From Euzebyales bacterium (GTDB taxonomy: Bacteria > Actinomycetota > Nitriliruptoria > Euzebyales > JAHELV01): a stretch of 37,216 bases of DNA. Every line of letters starts with the position of its first letter. The first letter of the stretch is position 1. The stretch spans positions 1 through 37,216 of the forward strand of contig DATHVN010000049.1 of the NCBI GenBank assembly GCA_035461305.1. Reading direction: 5' to 3'. The notes beneath the pieces are model-generated. The model saw only the letters and a list, made by a program, of their open reading frames with translations. It was not told the DNA's origin and ran no database searches. Positions 20,528-30,124 of the stretch are shown here, one piece after another. The translations under genes and the position numbers were made by a program.

Positions 20528-20715
20528 GTACGGCACGTGGTGGTCCTGGCGGCCATCGGACTGGCGGCGATCGGGTTGCGGTCTGGTGCCCGTCATCGGC
20601 CTGCCGTGCCGCTGGTGTTCCGCTGACCGCGCGAACCTCGTCGCGTCACTGGCGATGGTCGGCCGGATGGTCAGCGTGCACCGCGCTGCGCGGCAGCGGC
20701 CGGGCCTCGCGGCGG
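20528..20715 (+). pseudogene. rodA: C-terminal remnant of rodA (SEDS glycosyltransferase)
   Basis: Directly after the mrdA remnant comes a hydrophobic stretch VRHVVVLAAIGLAAIGL (20528-20578). In another phase GLVPVIGLP follows (from 20580), then ANLVASLAMVGRMVSVHRA (to about 20690). This parallels the SEDS C-terminus, normally GLMPVTGIPLPFVSYGG followed by a last helix and a basic tail. The conserved PLPFVSYGG part is broken by a frameshift: the bases give VPLVFR in one phase and CRWCSAD in the other. The first eight or so helices are deleted. Gene order mrdA-rodA supports the reading. Confidence 0.75.
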
Positions 20716-20728
20716 GACGACGAAAGGC

Positions 20729-20734
20729 TAGACT
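20729..20734 (+). promoter_or_regulatory. Candidate -10 (TAGACT) for the radical SAM operon
   Basis: TAGACT lies 52 nt upstream of ATG 20786, at the end of the decayed rodA. It could be the promoter that now drives the TIGR03960-TIGR03936-RNase E/G genes. No clear -35. Confidence 0.3.
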
Positions 20735-20785
20735 CCGAACCACGCGTTGACCGCGTCGTCACGACGCTCCGCCAAGAACTGCACA

Positions 20786-22756
20786 ATGTCCCATGCAACC
20801 ACAGCACAATCGGTCTGGCCCCGCCTCGAGCCACTGCTCACCGGCGTGCGCAAGCCCGCCCGCTACGTCGGTGGCGAGGACAACATCGTTGTCAAGGACC
20901 ACGCCGACACCGACGTACGCTGGCTGCTGATCTACCCCGACGCCTACGAGATCGGCCAGCCCAACCAGGGCATCCAGATCCTGTACGAGGTGCTCAACGA
21001 GCGCGAGCGCACGGTCGCCGAGCGCGCATTCGCACCCTGGCCCGACATGGAGCAGCTCATGCGGGAGCGCGACATCCCGCTGTTCAGCCTGGAGAACCAC
21101 CTGCCGCTGCGCGCGTTCGACGTCGTGGGGTTCAGCCTCGCCGCGGAGGTGGGGTACACCAACCTCCTCAACTGCCTGGATCTCGGTGGGCTCGCCCTGC
21201 GTGCGGCCGATCGCGGCGATGATGACCCGCTCGTCATCATCGGCGGGCACGCGGCGTTCAACCCCGAGCCACTGGCCCACTTCGTGGACGTCGCGATCGC
21301 CGGGGACGGCGAGGAGTTCGTGCTGGAGCTGAACGAGCTCATCGCAGCGACGCGCCGCGCGGGCAGGGATCTGTCGCGCGCGGACCTGTGTGAGCGTGTG
21401 GCCCGGATCGACGGCGCATATGTACCGGCGTTCTACGAGCCGCGCTACACCACCGACGGGAGGCTGGCCGGCACGTTCCCCCGGCGTAGCGGCGTGCCCT
21501 ACCGGGTACCGAAGCGCACGGTCAGTGACCTCGACCAGTGGCCGTACCCCAAGAAGCAGCTCGTGCCGTTGACCGAGACCGTCCACGAGCGCTACGCCGT
21601 CGAGATCTTCCGGGGGTGCACCCGCGGCTGTCGGTTCTGCCAGGCCGGCATGATCACCCGCCCGGTCCGAGAGCGATCGAAGGAGACCGTGAAGGAGATG
21701 GTGGCCCAGGGCGTCGCCAACACAGGTCTGAACGAGGTGGGCCTGCTGTCGCTGTCCAGCGCGGACCACTCCGAGATCCTCGGCATGTGTGGCGATCTGG
21801 CGGACACCTACGAGGGAACGGCCACAAGTCTGTCGCTTCCGTCGACGCGGGTCGACGCCTTCAATGTGCTGCTCGCCGACGAGCTGATTCGCAACGGCCG
21901 GCGGACCGGCCTGACGTTCGCCCCCGAGGCGGGGACCGAGCGCATGCGGCGCGTGATCAACAAGATGGTCACCGAGGCCGACATGTTGCGCACGGCGGAG
22001 ACCGCGTTCGCGAACGGCTGGCGCCACATCAAGCTGTACTTCATGATCGGTCTGCCGACCGAGCGCGACGAGGACGTCATCGCGATCGCCGAACTCGGCC
22101 TGAAGGTCCTCGCCATCGGACGGGAGTACGGACGCAAGAACAAGGTCACGGTGTCGGTCGGCGGATTCGTCCCCAAGCCCCATACACCGTTCCAGTGGTG
22201 CGCGCAGGACCGACCCGAGGAGCTGTCGCGCAAGCTCGGGCTGATCAAGTCGCGCGTCGCGCGCGACCGCAACCTCAACCTGCGCTATCACGACCCCGAG
22301 CCGGGCGTGATGGAGGGGCTGCTCGCCCGCGGCGATCGCCGGGTCGCCGACGCGATCGCGCGCGCCTTCGAGCTCGGCGCCCGTTTCGACGGCTGGAATG
22401 AGCACTACGACCACGCGCGCTGGATGCGGGCGTGCGACGACGTAGGCGTCGACGTCGGCTGGTTCTGCCACCGCGAGCGTGGCGAGGACGAAGTCATGGC
22501 GTGGGATCACATCGACTCCGGCCTCGAACGCGACTGGCTGTGGTCGGACCTACAGGACGCCGTCCGTGAGAAGCCGCTGGACGACTGCCGGTGGATCCCG
22601 TGCTACGACTGCGGTGTGTGCCCCGGCCTCGACCTCGCCCACCAGACCAACCACGACGGTGCCGCACCGCTCGACCCACGTGTCGCTCCGCTCCGCGCGA
22701 CCGACGGTGAGCCTTCGGCACGCAGGTACCTCCCCCTCCATGCGGGTCAGAGCTAG
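20786..22756 (+). CDS. B12-binding-like radical SAM protein, TIGR03960 family
   Basis: A 656-aa radical SAM enzyme. The N-terminal 230 residues form a cobalamin-binding-like domain. The cluster motif is C278, C282, C285 in RGCTRGCRFCQAG. The barrel continues with GLTFAPEAGTERMRRVINK and KLYFMIGLPTERDED. A cysteine-rich CYDCGVCPG closes the C-terminus. The precise reaction is not established; its constant neighbours (TIGR03936, RNase E/G, L21, L27, Obg) suggest a link to ribosome or RNA biology. ATG 20786 is preferred over an in-frame TTG at 20747; the ribosome site is weak. The next gene begins 17 nt before this one ends. Confidence 0.9.
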   Translation: MSHATTAQSVWPRLEPLLTGVRKPARYVGGEDNIVVKDHADTDVRWLLIYPDAYEIGQPNQGIQILYEVLNERERTVAERAFAPWPDMEQLMRERDIPLFSLENHLPLRAFDVVGFSLAAEVGYTNLLNCLDLGGLALRAADRGDDDPLVIIGGHAAFNPEPLAHFVDVAIAGDGEEFVLELNELIAATRRAGRDLSRADLCERVARIDGAYVPAFYEPRYTTDGRLAGTFPRRSGVPYRVPKRTVSDLDQWPYPKKQLVPLTETVHERYAVEIFRGCTRGCRFCQAGMITRPVRERSKETVKEMVAQGVANTGLNEVGLLSLSSADHSEILGMCGDLADTYEGTATSLSLPSTRVDAFNVLLADELIRNGRRTGLTFAPEAGTERMRRVINKMVTEADMLRTAETAFANGWRHIKLYFMIGLPTERDEDVIAIAELGLKVLAIGREYGRKNKVTVSVGGFVPKPHTPFQWCAQDRPEELSRKLGLIKSRVARDRNLNLRYHDPEPGVMEGLLARGDRRVADAIARAFELGARFDGWNEHYDHARWMRACDDVGVDVGWFCHRERGEDEVMAWDHIDSGLERDWLWSDLQDAVREKPLDDCRWIPCYDCGVCPGLDLAHQTNHDGAAPLDPRVAPLRATDGEPSARRYLPLHAGQS

Positions 22757-23453
22757 ATACGCCAAGGACGGCCGGCTGCGGTTCATCTCCGCCATCGACC
22801 TCGGTCGCGTCTGGGAACGCGCGCTGCGTAAGGCGGACCTGCCGATCGGCTACAGCGAGGGGTTCACGCCCCACCCGAGGGTCAGCTTCCCCGACGCACT
22901 GGCGTTGGGATATGCCTCGACCGGCGAGTACGTCGAGCTGGTGTTCGCCGTGCCCGTCGACGTCGACCGTGCCGTCGCGGTGTTCAACGCCGTGGCACCC
23001 GAGGGTCTGCGGATCCTTGATGCCACTGTGGTCGTCGACGGCGCCCCGCGCATCGCAACGTGGTTGCGCGCGTCGCTGTGGGACCTGCGATACCCTTCGG
23101 ATGACGACGGCAGACTCGACAGCGGCGTACGAGCGCTCGCTCATGCGGAGCGCCTCCCGGTCGACCGGGATCGCAAGGGCACGACCACGCGACTCGATCT
23201 CAGGCCGGCGCTGCACATGATCGCTGCACACGACAACGCCGTTCGCGTGATCCTGCACCACACCGAACCACCGTTTCGCCCGACCGAACTGCACCAGTCG
23301 CTGTGCGCGACCGGCGGCCTCGCTGGGCTCAACGCCCCGCGGCTCGTGACGCGAATCGCGCAGGGCAGTCCCGAAGCCGACGGGCTGCGCGAGGCACTGT
23401 CCGACAGGCTCCTGCCGCTGGTGCCGCACGACAGCACGGTCGCGGCGGGATGA
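22740..23453 (+). CDS. TIGR03936 family protein (DUF2344)
   Basis: A 237-aa partner of the TIGR03960 radical SAM protein; in many bacteria the two are fused or adjacent. The start MRVRARYAKDGRLRFISAIDLGRVWERALRKA is the family hallmark, followed by YSEGFTPHPRVSFPDALALGYASTGEY. The gene overlaps the radical SAM stop by 17 nt, so translation is probably coupled. Its own stop overlaps an in-frame ATG (ATGA) at the start of the RNase E/G region. Function unknown; a tRNA or rRNA modification partner is one inference. Confidence 0.9.
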   Translation: MRVRARYAKDGRLRFISAIDLGRVWERALRKADLPIGYSEGFTPHPRVSFPDALALGYASTGEYVELVFAVPVDVDRAVAVFNAVAPEGLRILDATVVVDGAPRIATWLRASLWDLRYPSDDDGRLDSGVRALAHAERLPVDRDRKGTTTRLDLRPALHMIAAHDNAVRVILHHTEPPFRPTELHQSLCATGGLAGLNAPRLVTRIAQGSPEADGLREALSDRLLPLVPHDSTVAAG

Positions 23454-23470
23454 ACAGACCAGAGGATTCC

Positions 23471-25306
<1,836 letters not shown>

Positions 25307-25325
25307 GCTTCTCGGGCGCCGGTCA

Positions 25326-25368
25326 CGTGTGGGCGTGTCCCGGATCTCGACCGACCCCACCCCACACG
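25326..25368. terminator. Inverted repeat between convergent rne and eis
   Basis: CGTGTGGG (25326-25333) pairs with CCCACACG (25361-25368), a perfect 8-bp stem with a 27-nt loop, in the 96-nt gap between two convergent genes. It would act on both strands. Confidence 0.45.
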
Positions 25369-25402
25369 CTGCGACGTTCTGACACTGCGACTCGCCGGGC
25401 AG

Positions 25403-26635
25403 TCAGAAGGTGAACGCGTTGAACGGCGCGCGGTCCGACGCGAGCAGGGCGCCCAGCCGCAGCAGCGCGCCCGGCGTCCGCTCGTCGATCACGCCAGCCC
25501 CGCCCAGCTCGGTGGGGGCGTGCCCACCGAGTGACAGGCTGGCAAGATCGCCGACGTCGAGCGCGAGGTCGGCCGCCGCGTCCGACGGCGTGCAGCACAG
25601 GCGCGTGCCGTCGCCCTCCAGCGCCCAGCGTCGGGTGTTCCAGGGGCAGAACGGGTCAACGACGTCGAGGACGACGCCGGCGTCGCCGGTCGTGGCCCGC
25701 TGTGACAGCGCGGCGCCGACGTCGATCAGCCGCACGTGCAGCGGGTCGCCCAGCGTGCGGTGCAGACGGCGATCCTCGGCGAGCCACCACGGCAGCGGCG
25801 TGTCGACCGGCAGGCGGCGGATCTGGACGTGCTGCACGAGGTCGATGCCGAACAGGAACGCCCACAGCTGGCGGTGCGCCTCGACGTCGGTCGCCATGCA
25901 CTGCTCGACCTGCAGGGTGGCGTCTGGCCCCGTCTCGTCCCAGCCGCCCTTGATGCGGTACGTCGCATAGGCCCGATCGCCGATCGCGGCGATGAACCGC
26001 TCGCTCGAGCCGTCGCGCTCGCCTGCGGGGTCCCACATGAGCAGGTGACGCCACATCGGATCGGGCAGCGCCATCATGCCCGGCACCTCGCGAGCGACGG
26101 CGTTGTAGATCGGAGGCACGTGCTCCAGCGCCACGTCGGGGATCAGCAGCTCGACGTCGGCGGGCGTGACCGGCGCGCGCATCGTCGTCCACGGACGGTC
26201 GATGTGCGCGACCAGGCTCCGGGTCGCCGGACCGTAGCCGAAGCGGCCGTAGATCGTGGACTCCGACGCGTACAGCGCCGCCCAGGTCCGTCCGTCGGCG
26301 TGCAGGTAATCGAGCTGGCGACGCATCAGCGACGTGAGCACGCCGCGGCGCCGATGCGTGGGCAGGACCGTCACCGTCGTCACACCGGCGCAGTCGACGG
26401 CGACCGCGCCCGGCAGCGTCATCTGGTACTCGAGCACGGTGGTCGTGCCCACGATGCGACCGCCGTCGCGGGCTACCAGCGACAGTGACGGGTCCGCCAG
26501 CTCGAGCTCGATGAGGTGTGCCACGGCGTTGTCGTCGAGCGTGTGGCCGAACGTCCGCATCGCGGTCCGGACGAAGTCGGTGACCTCATTGGGCTGCAGT
26601 GGTCCGATGGGGTAGCGCGGCGCGGAACGGGCCAC
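25403..26635 (-). CDS. eis: Eis-family GNAT N-acetyltransferase
   Basis: A 410-aa protein with the Eis layout: an N-terminal GNAT domain, a central GNAT-like domain, and a C-terminal SCP2-like domain. The acetyl-CoA loop is VLPTHRRRGVLTSLMRRQ. The region ALYASESTIYGRFGYGPAT matches the segment holding the catalytic tyrosine of Eis. The chain ends in phenylalanine (NAFTF), consistent with Eis enzymes that use the C-terminal carboxylate as base. Eis proteins acetylate amines, including aminoglycosides; the natural substrate here is unknown. The start is GTG 26635 with GAGAAGG 7 nt upstream. It is inserted in reverse between rne and rplU, which are adjacent in most genomes. Confidence 0.88.
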   Translation of the reverse strand: MARSAPRYPIGPLQPNEVTDFVRTAMRTFGHTLDDNAVAHLIELELADPSLSLVARDGGRIVGTTTVLEYQMTLPGAVAVDCAGVTTVTVLPTHRRRGVLTSLMRRQLDYLHADGRTWAALYASESTIYGRFGYGPATRSLVAHIDRPWTTMRAPVTPADVELLIPDVALEHVPPIYNAVAREVPGMMALPDPMWRHLLMWDPAGERDGSSERFIAAIGDRAYATYRIKGGWDETGPDATLQVEQCMATDVEAHRQLWAFLFGIDLVQHVQIRRLPVDTPLPWWLAEDRRLHRTLGDPLHVRLIDVGAALSQRATTGDAGVVLDVVDPFCPWNTRRWALEGDGTRLCCTPSDAAADLALDVGDLASLSLGGHAPTELGGAGVIDERTPGALLRLGALLASDRAPFNAFTF

Positions 26636-26650
26636 GTGGAGGCCTTCTCG

Positions 26651-26680
26651 TTGGCATTCGGGAAGCGATGAGCATACAGT
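26651..26680 (+). promoter_or_regulatory. Promoter of rplU-rpmA
   Basis: TTGGCA (26651-26656), five of six to the -35 consensus, then an 18-nt spacer and TACAGT (26675-26680). This is the best two-box promoter in the window. The predicted start near 26687 gives a leader of about 190 nt before rplU. Confidence 0.6.
26671..26676 (-). promoter_or_regulatory. Candidate -10 (TATGCT) for eis
   Basis: On the minus strand TATGCT lies 36 nt before the eis GTG and overlaps the rplU -10 by two bases. The two promoters would compete for polymerase. Confidence 0.4.
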
Positions 26681-26683
26681 GGT

Positions 26684-26705
26684 CGCGCACGTTCGCGCGT
26701 GCGCG
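26684..26705 (+). promoter_or_regulatory. GC hairpin at the predicted 5' end of the rplU leader
   Basis: CGCGCACG (26684-26691) pairs perfectly with CGTGCGCG (26698-26705), with the loop TTCGCG. It begins within a few bases of the predicted transcription start. It could stabilise the mRNA end or serve in feedback by a ribosomal protein. Nothing else was recognised in the remaining leader to 26880. Confidence 0.45.
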
Positions 26706-26880
26706 TCGCGGCGAGCCTGAAGTCGGTGGACCCGGATCCACGACCCCAATGGCGGGCCGGCTCCGCCCGACGGCACGACGCCACGGTCCGCTCCCGTCAC
26801 CGTCCGGATCACGTGCACGCCGGGCGTGGTCGCAGCGGCGACCCGCCACAGCAGCGAAGAGAACCACAGGAGCACATACC

Positions 26881-27192
26881 ATGCAGGCTGTCATCGCGAC
26901 CGGTGGCAAGCAGTACCGCGTCGCCGTGGGCGACGAGCTCGAGGTCGAGCGTCTGAGCGCCGGTGACGACGGCACGGTCACACTGACGCCGGTCATGGTC
27001 GTGGGCGACGACGGTGCCGTCAGCGCCACCCCAGACGAGCTCGACGGGGCGGCGGTCACCGCGACCGTGCTCGACGAGACCCGCGGGCCCAAGCTGACGG
27101 TGTTCATGTACCGCAACAAGACCGGGTACCGGCGCAAGACCGGTCACCGCCAGCGTCGGTCCCGCATCCGGATCGACGCGATCGACGTCTAG
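26881..27192 (+). CDS. rplU: 50S ribosomal protein L21
   Basis: The 103-aa protein opens [25 protein letters not shown], the L21 signature, and ends with the basic rRNA-binding stretch [25 protein letters not shown] lies just upstream of the ATG. The middle is more acidic than usual (GDDGTV, GDDGAV). It is followed by rpmA after 13 nt, the universal rplU-rpmA operon. The long leader upstream holds its own promoter. Confidence 0.98.
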   Translation: MQAVIATGGKQYRVAVGDELEVERLSAGDDGTVTLTPVMVVGDDGAVSATPDELDGAAVTATVLDETRGPKLTVFMYRNKTGYRRKTGHRQRRSRIRIDAIDV

Positions 27193-27205
27193 GAAGGACC
27201 CAGCC

Positions 27206-27457
27206 ATGGCCCACAAGAAGGGCGGCGGCTCGTCCAACAACGGCCGTGACTCCAAGCCCAAGATGCTGGGCGTCAAGCGGTACGGCGGGCAGGTCGTGAC
27301 CGCGGGCTCGATCATCGTCCGCCAGCGCGGCACCCGGATCCACCCCGGTCGCAACGTCGGTCGTGCCAAGGACGACACTCTGTTCGCGCTCGCCGACGGC
27401 ACCGTGTCGTTCCGCACCTCGGGATCACGCAAGTACGCCGAGGTCGAAGCCGTCTGA
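27206..27457 (+). CDS. rpmA: 50S ribosomal protein L27
   Basis: L27 contributes to the peptidyl-transferase centre through its N-terminal tail. The 83-aa protein begins [20 protein letters not shown], matching the family without the N-terminal extension that needs cleavage in Firmicutes. The motif [17 protein letters not shown] and the ending KYAEVEAV are typical. AGGAAGG precedes the ATG. It is the last gene of the rplU operon; a nested hairpin starts directly after the stop. Confidence 0.98.
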   Translation: MAHKKGGGSSNNGRDSKPKMLGVKRYGGQVVTAGSIIVRQRGTRIHPGRNVGRAKDDTLFALADGTVSFRTSGSRKYAEVEAV

Positions 27458-27514
27458 CAGCTCCCTACGGTGCCGGTGCTCCATGCATCGGCACCGTCGT
27501 CGTGTCGGGAGCTG
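27458..27514 (+). terminator. Nested hairpin directly after rpmA
   Basis: The outer arms are CAGCTCCC (27458-27465) and GGGAGCTG (27507-27514). The inner arms are ACGGTGCCG (27467-27475) and CGGCACCGT (27489-27497). Both are perfect, 17 pairs in total, with a 13-nt apical loop. It starts on the base after the rpmA stop. No U-tract follows. It is probably a terminator or 3' stabiliser; the rest of the gap to 27623 shows nothing clear. Confidence 0.65.
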
Positions 27515-27623
27515 TGCGTCCGCCCGGACAGCCTCCGCGACCACGAACGCATGCGCGTTCAACGCGCACCTGGGCACGTGCCGGGTCCGCCGACGCGCGT
27601 GCCCGCGTGTGCGGCCAGCGTGC

Positions 27624-27629
27624 TATCCA
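27624..27629 (+). promoter_or_regulatory. Candidate extended -10 placing obgE on a leaderless mRNA
   Basis: TGC followed by TATCCA lies 7 nt before the obgE ATG, which itself has no Shine-Dalgarno. Transcription would start at or next to the A of ATG, a common arrangement in actinobacteria. The hexamer is imperfect. Confidence 0.35.
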
Positions 27630-27636
27630 TTGGCTG

Positions 27637-28968
27637 ATGTTCGTCGACAAGGTCAGGATCGAGGTGCGCGGCGGACGGGGTGGCGACGGCGTCACCGCGT
27701 TCCAACGCCAGCCCTACGAGCCGTACGGGCCACCCAGCGGCGGTGACGGTGGCACCGGCGGCAGCGTCGTGCTGATCGCCGATCCCGACGTGGCGACCCT
27801 GCTGGACTACCATCACCGGCCGCACCGGACGGCCAACCGGGGGCGCAACGGGGAGGGCGACCGCCGTCGCGGAGCCGGCGGCGACGATGTCATGCTGTCG
27901 GTGCCCGTGGGGACGGTCGTCACGACCGACGACGGTCAGGTGCTGGCTGACCTCGCCCGACCCGGTGACCGCGTGGTCGCGGCCCGCGGCGGTCGCGGTG
28001 GGCGGGGCAACGCCGCGCTGCGAACCAGCCGGCGCCGGTCGCCGAAGTTCCACGAGCGCGGGGAGCCGGGCGAGCAGCGCTGGCTGCAGCTCGAGCTGAA
28101 GCTGGTCACCGACGTCGCGCTGGTCGGTCTGCCCAACGCTGGCAAGTCCTCGCTGATCGCGCGGTTGTCGGCCGCGCGGCCGAAGATCGCCGACTACCCG
28201 TTCACGACCCTGACGCCCAATCTCGGTGTCGTCGCCGGTGACGATATCGACCTGGTCGTCGCCGACGTGCCGGGGCTGATCGGAGGCGCCAGCGATGGCC
28301 GGGGCCTGGGGCACCAGTTCCTGCGCCACGTGGAACGGGCGCGGGTGCTGGTGCACGTCCTGGACTGCGCGAGCTACGAGCAGCGCGACCCGCGAGACGA
28401 CCTGCGGACGGTGCTCGACGAGCTGCGTGCCTACGACGCACGCGAGGGTTGGACGCTGCGTTTCACCGACCGCCCCGCACTCGTGGTGCTCAACAAGGTC
28501 GACGCCGGTCGAGACACGGCCGAGATCGTCCGTGACGACCTGGTCGACGACGGCTGGGAGGTGCTCGAGACGAGCGCGGTCACCGGCGAGGGCGTGGACG
28601 CGCTGCGGTGGCGGCTGATCGACCTCGTCCGCACGTCGCGCCTCCACGATCCGTCCCCTGTCACGGCCGCCGACGGCCCCGCGCCCGTCCTCCGGCCGAT
28701 CCAGGCGCCACCCTCCGTCGAGGTCATGAGGGTCGCCGCGGGCTGGCGCGTCTCGGCCGACAACGTCGAACGCTGGGTCCGCATGAGCGACCTGGACAAC
28801 ACGGAGGCGGTGCAATACTTGCAGGACCGGATGGAGCGCGCCGGCGTGTACCGGGCGCTGCTCGACGCGGGCGCACAACCTGGCGACGATGTCGACATCG
28901 CCGGCAACGTGTTCACGTTCGAGCCTCCGGTCAGCGCCGACGAGCCTGATCCCGCCGAGGACGACTGA
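27637..28968 (+). CDS. obgE: GTPase Obg (ribosome assembly, CgtA)
   Basis: Obg is a ribosome-associated GTPase for late 50S assembly. The 443-aa protein has the glycine-rich Obg fold (residues 1-158, starting MFVDKVRIEVRGGRGGDG), then the G domain with G1 GLPNAGKS (164-171), DVPGLI (210-215) and NKVD (286-289), then the actinobacterial OCT domain (WRVSADNVERWVRMSDLDNTEAVQYL). The tail is acidic. ATG 27637 is the only sensible start, and it lacks a ribosome site, fitting a leaderless transcript. proB follows after 5 nt. Confidence 0.97.
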   Translation: MFVDKVRIEVRGGRGGDGVTAFQRQPYEPYGPPSGGDGGTGGSVVLIADPDVATLLDYHHRPHRTANRGRNGEGDRRRGAGGDDVMLSVPVGTVVTTDDGQVLADLARPGDRVVAARGGRGGRGNAALRTSRRRSPKFHERGEPGEQRWLQLELKLVTDVALVGLPNAGKSSLIARLSAARPKIADYPFTTLTPNLGVVAGDDIDLVVADVPGLIGGASDGRGLGHQFLRHVERARVLVHVLDCASYEQRDPRDDLRTVLDELRAYDAREGWTLRFTDRPALVVLNKVDAGRDTAEIVRDDLVDDGWEVLETSAVTGEGVDALRWRLIDLVRTSRLHDPSPVTAADGPAPVLRPIQAPPSVEVMRVAAGWRVSADNVERWVRMSDLDNTEAVQYLQDRMERAGVYRALLDAGAQPGDDVDIAGNVFTFEPPVSADEPDPAEDD

Positions 28969-28973
28969 CACCC

Positions 28974-30077
28974 ATGCAGCGCTTCCCCCGACCCGAACTG
29001 GTCGTGGTCAAGGTCGGCTCCAACAGCCTGCGCGGCACCAACGGTGGGCTGGACGGCGCCTACGTGGTCGACCTCGTCGCCCAGCTGGCGAAGCTGGCGG
29101 GAACCGGGGCGCGGGTCGTGCTGGTGTCCAGCGGGGCGGTCGCAGCCGGCATGGGTCCTCTGAGCATGCGGACGCGCCCGCCCGACCTGCCAGGGCTGCA
29201 GGCGGCCGCCAGCGTCGGCCAGGGTCTGTTGCTGCACCGCTACCAGTCGGCGTTCGCGACCCATGGGATGGCGTGCGGCCAAGTGCTGCTCATGGCAGGT
29301 GACATGGTCGACCGGCGGCGTTACCTCAACGCGCGCAACACATTCGAGCGTCTGCTCGATCTCGGTGCCGTGCCCGTCGTCAACGAGAACGACACCGTCG
29401 CCACCGAGGAGCTCCGGGTCGGCGACAACGACCGCTTGGCGGCGCTCGTCGCGAGCATGCTGGGTGCCGACCTGCTGGTTCTGCTGTCCGACGTGGACGG
29501 CCTGTACGCAGAGGACCCGCGTCGCGACTCCGACGCCGCGCCGCTCGACCACGTCGACGACCTTGACGACGTCGATCGCGAGGGCATCGGACGGAGCGGA
29601 TCCGGGGTCGGGACCGGCGGCATGGTCACCAAACTCGACGCGGTACGCATCGCCACCCTCGGCGCAGCACAGGTCGTGATCGCCAACGCGCGGCGGCCAG
29701 GTGTGATCGCCGAGGTCGCCGCCGGCGCACCCGTGGGCACATGGTTCCCCGCCCGTGACCGCCCGGAGCGCCGAAAGCTGTGGATCGCGTTCGCGACGGC
29801 GCCACAGGGGTCGCTGGTCATCGACCACGGTGCGGTGCGGGCGCTGGTTGAGCGTGGCTCGTCGCTGCTGGCCGTCGGCATCACCGAGGTGCGCGGCGGG
29901 TTCGACGCCGGATCCGCTGTCAACGTCGTCGGGCCGGACCACCAGCTGGTCGCACGGGGACTCGTCGCGTTCGCGGCCGACGAGGTGCGGGGCATGCTCG
30001 GCCGCAGCAGTGGCGAGTTGAAGCCCGACCGCCGACGTGCGGTGGTCCATCGCGACTCGCTCGTCCTGCTGGCCTGA
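28974..30077 (+). CDS. proB: Glutamate 5-kinase
   Basis: First step of proline synthesis: phosphorylates glutamate. The 367-aa protein contains an amino-acid-kinase domain (KVGSNSLRG; VLVSSGAVAAGM; VVNENDTVATEELRVGDND; SDVDGLYAEDPR) and a C-terminal PUA domain (about 275-360), the full-length form that proline usually inhibits. It begins 5 nt after obgE, so it is probably in the same operon. proA, normally next, lies 3.6 kb away beyond a block of minus-strand genes. Confidence 0.97.
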   Translation: MQRFPRPELVVVKVGSNSLRGTNGGLDGAYVVDLVAQLAKLAGTGARVVLVSSGAVAAGMGPLSMRTRPPDLPGLQAAASVGQGLLLHRYQSAFATHGMACGQVLLMAGDMVDRRRYLNARNTFERLLDLGAVPVVNENDTVATEELRVGDNDRLAALVASMLGADLLVLLSDVDGLYAEDPRRDSDAAPLDHVDDLDDVDREGIGRSGSGVGTGGMVTKLDAVRIATLGAAQVVIANARRPGVIAEVAAGAPVGTWFPARDRPERRKLWIAFATAPQGSLVIDHGAVRALVERGSSLLAVGITEVRGGFDAGSAVNVVGPDHQLVARGLVAFAADEVRGMLGRSSGELKPDRRRAVVHRDSLVLLA

Positions 30078-30124
30078 GCGCCGTTCGCGAGCACGTCGGC
30101 GTCGGGGTCACGATCACGGTCAGG

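Noticed and set aside
18364-20785. Frameshifts in mreD/mrdA/rodA as assembly errors
   Set aside because: Large deletions (mreC, the PBP2 transpeptidase domain, most RodA helices) accompany the shifts, while flanking genes of equal GC content have none; still worth confirming with reads.
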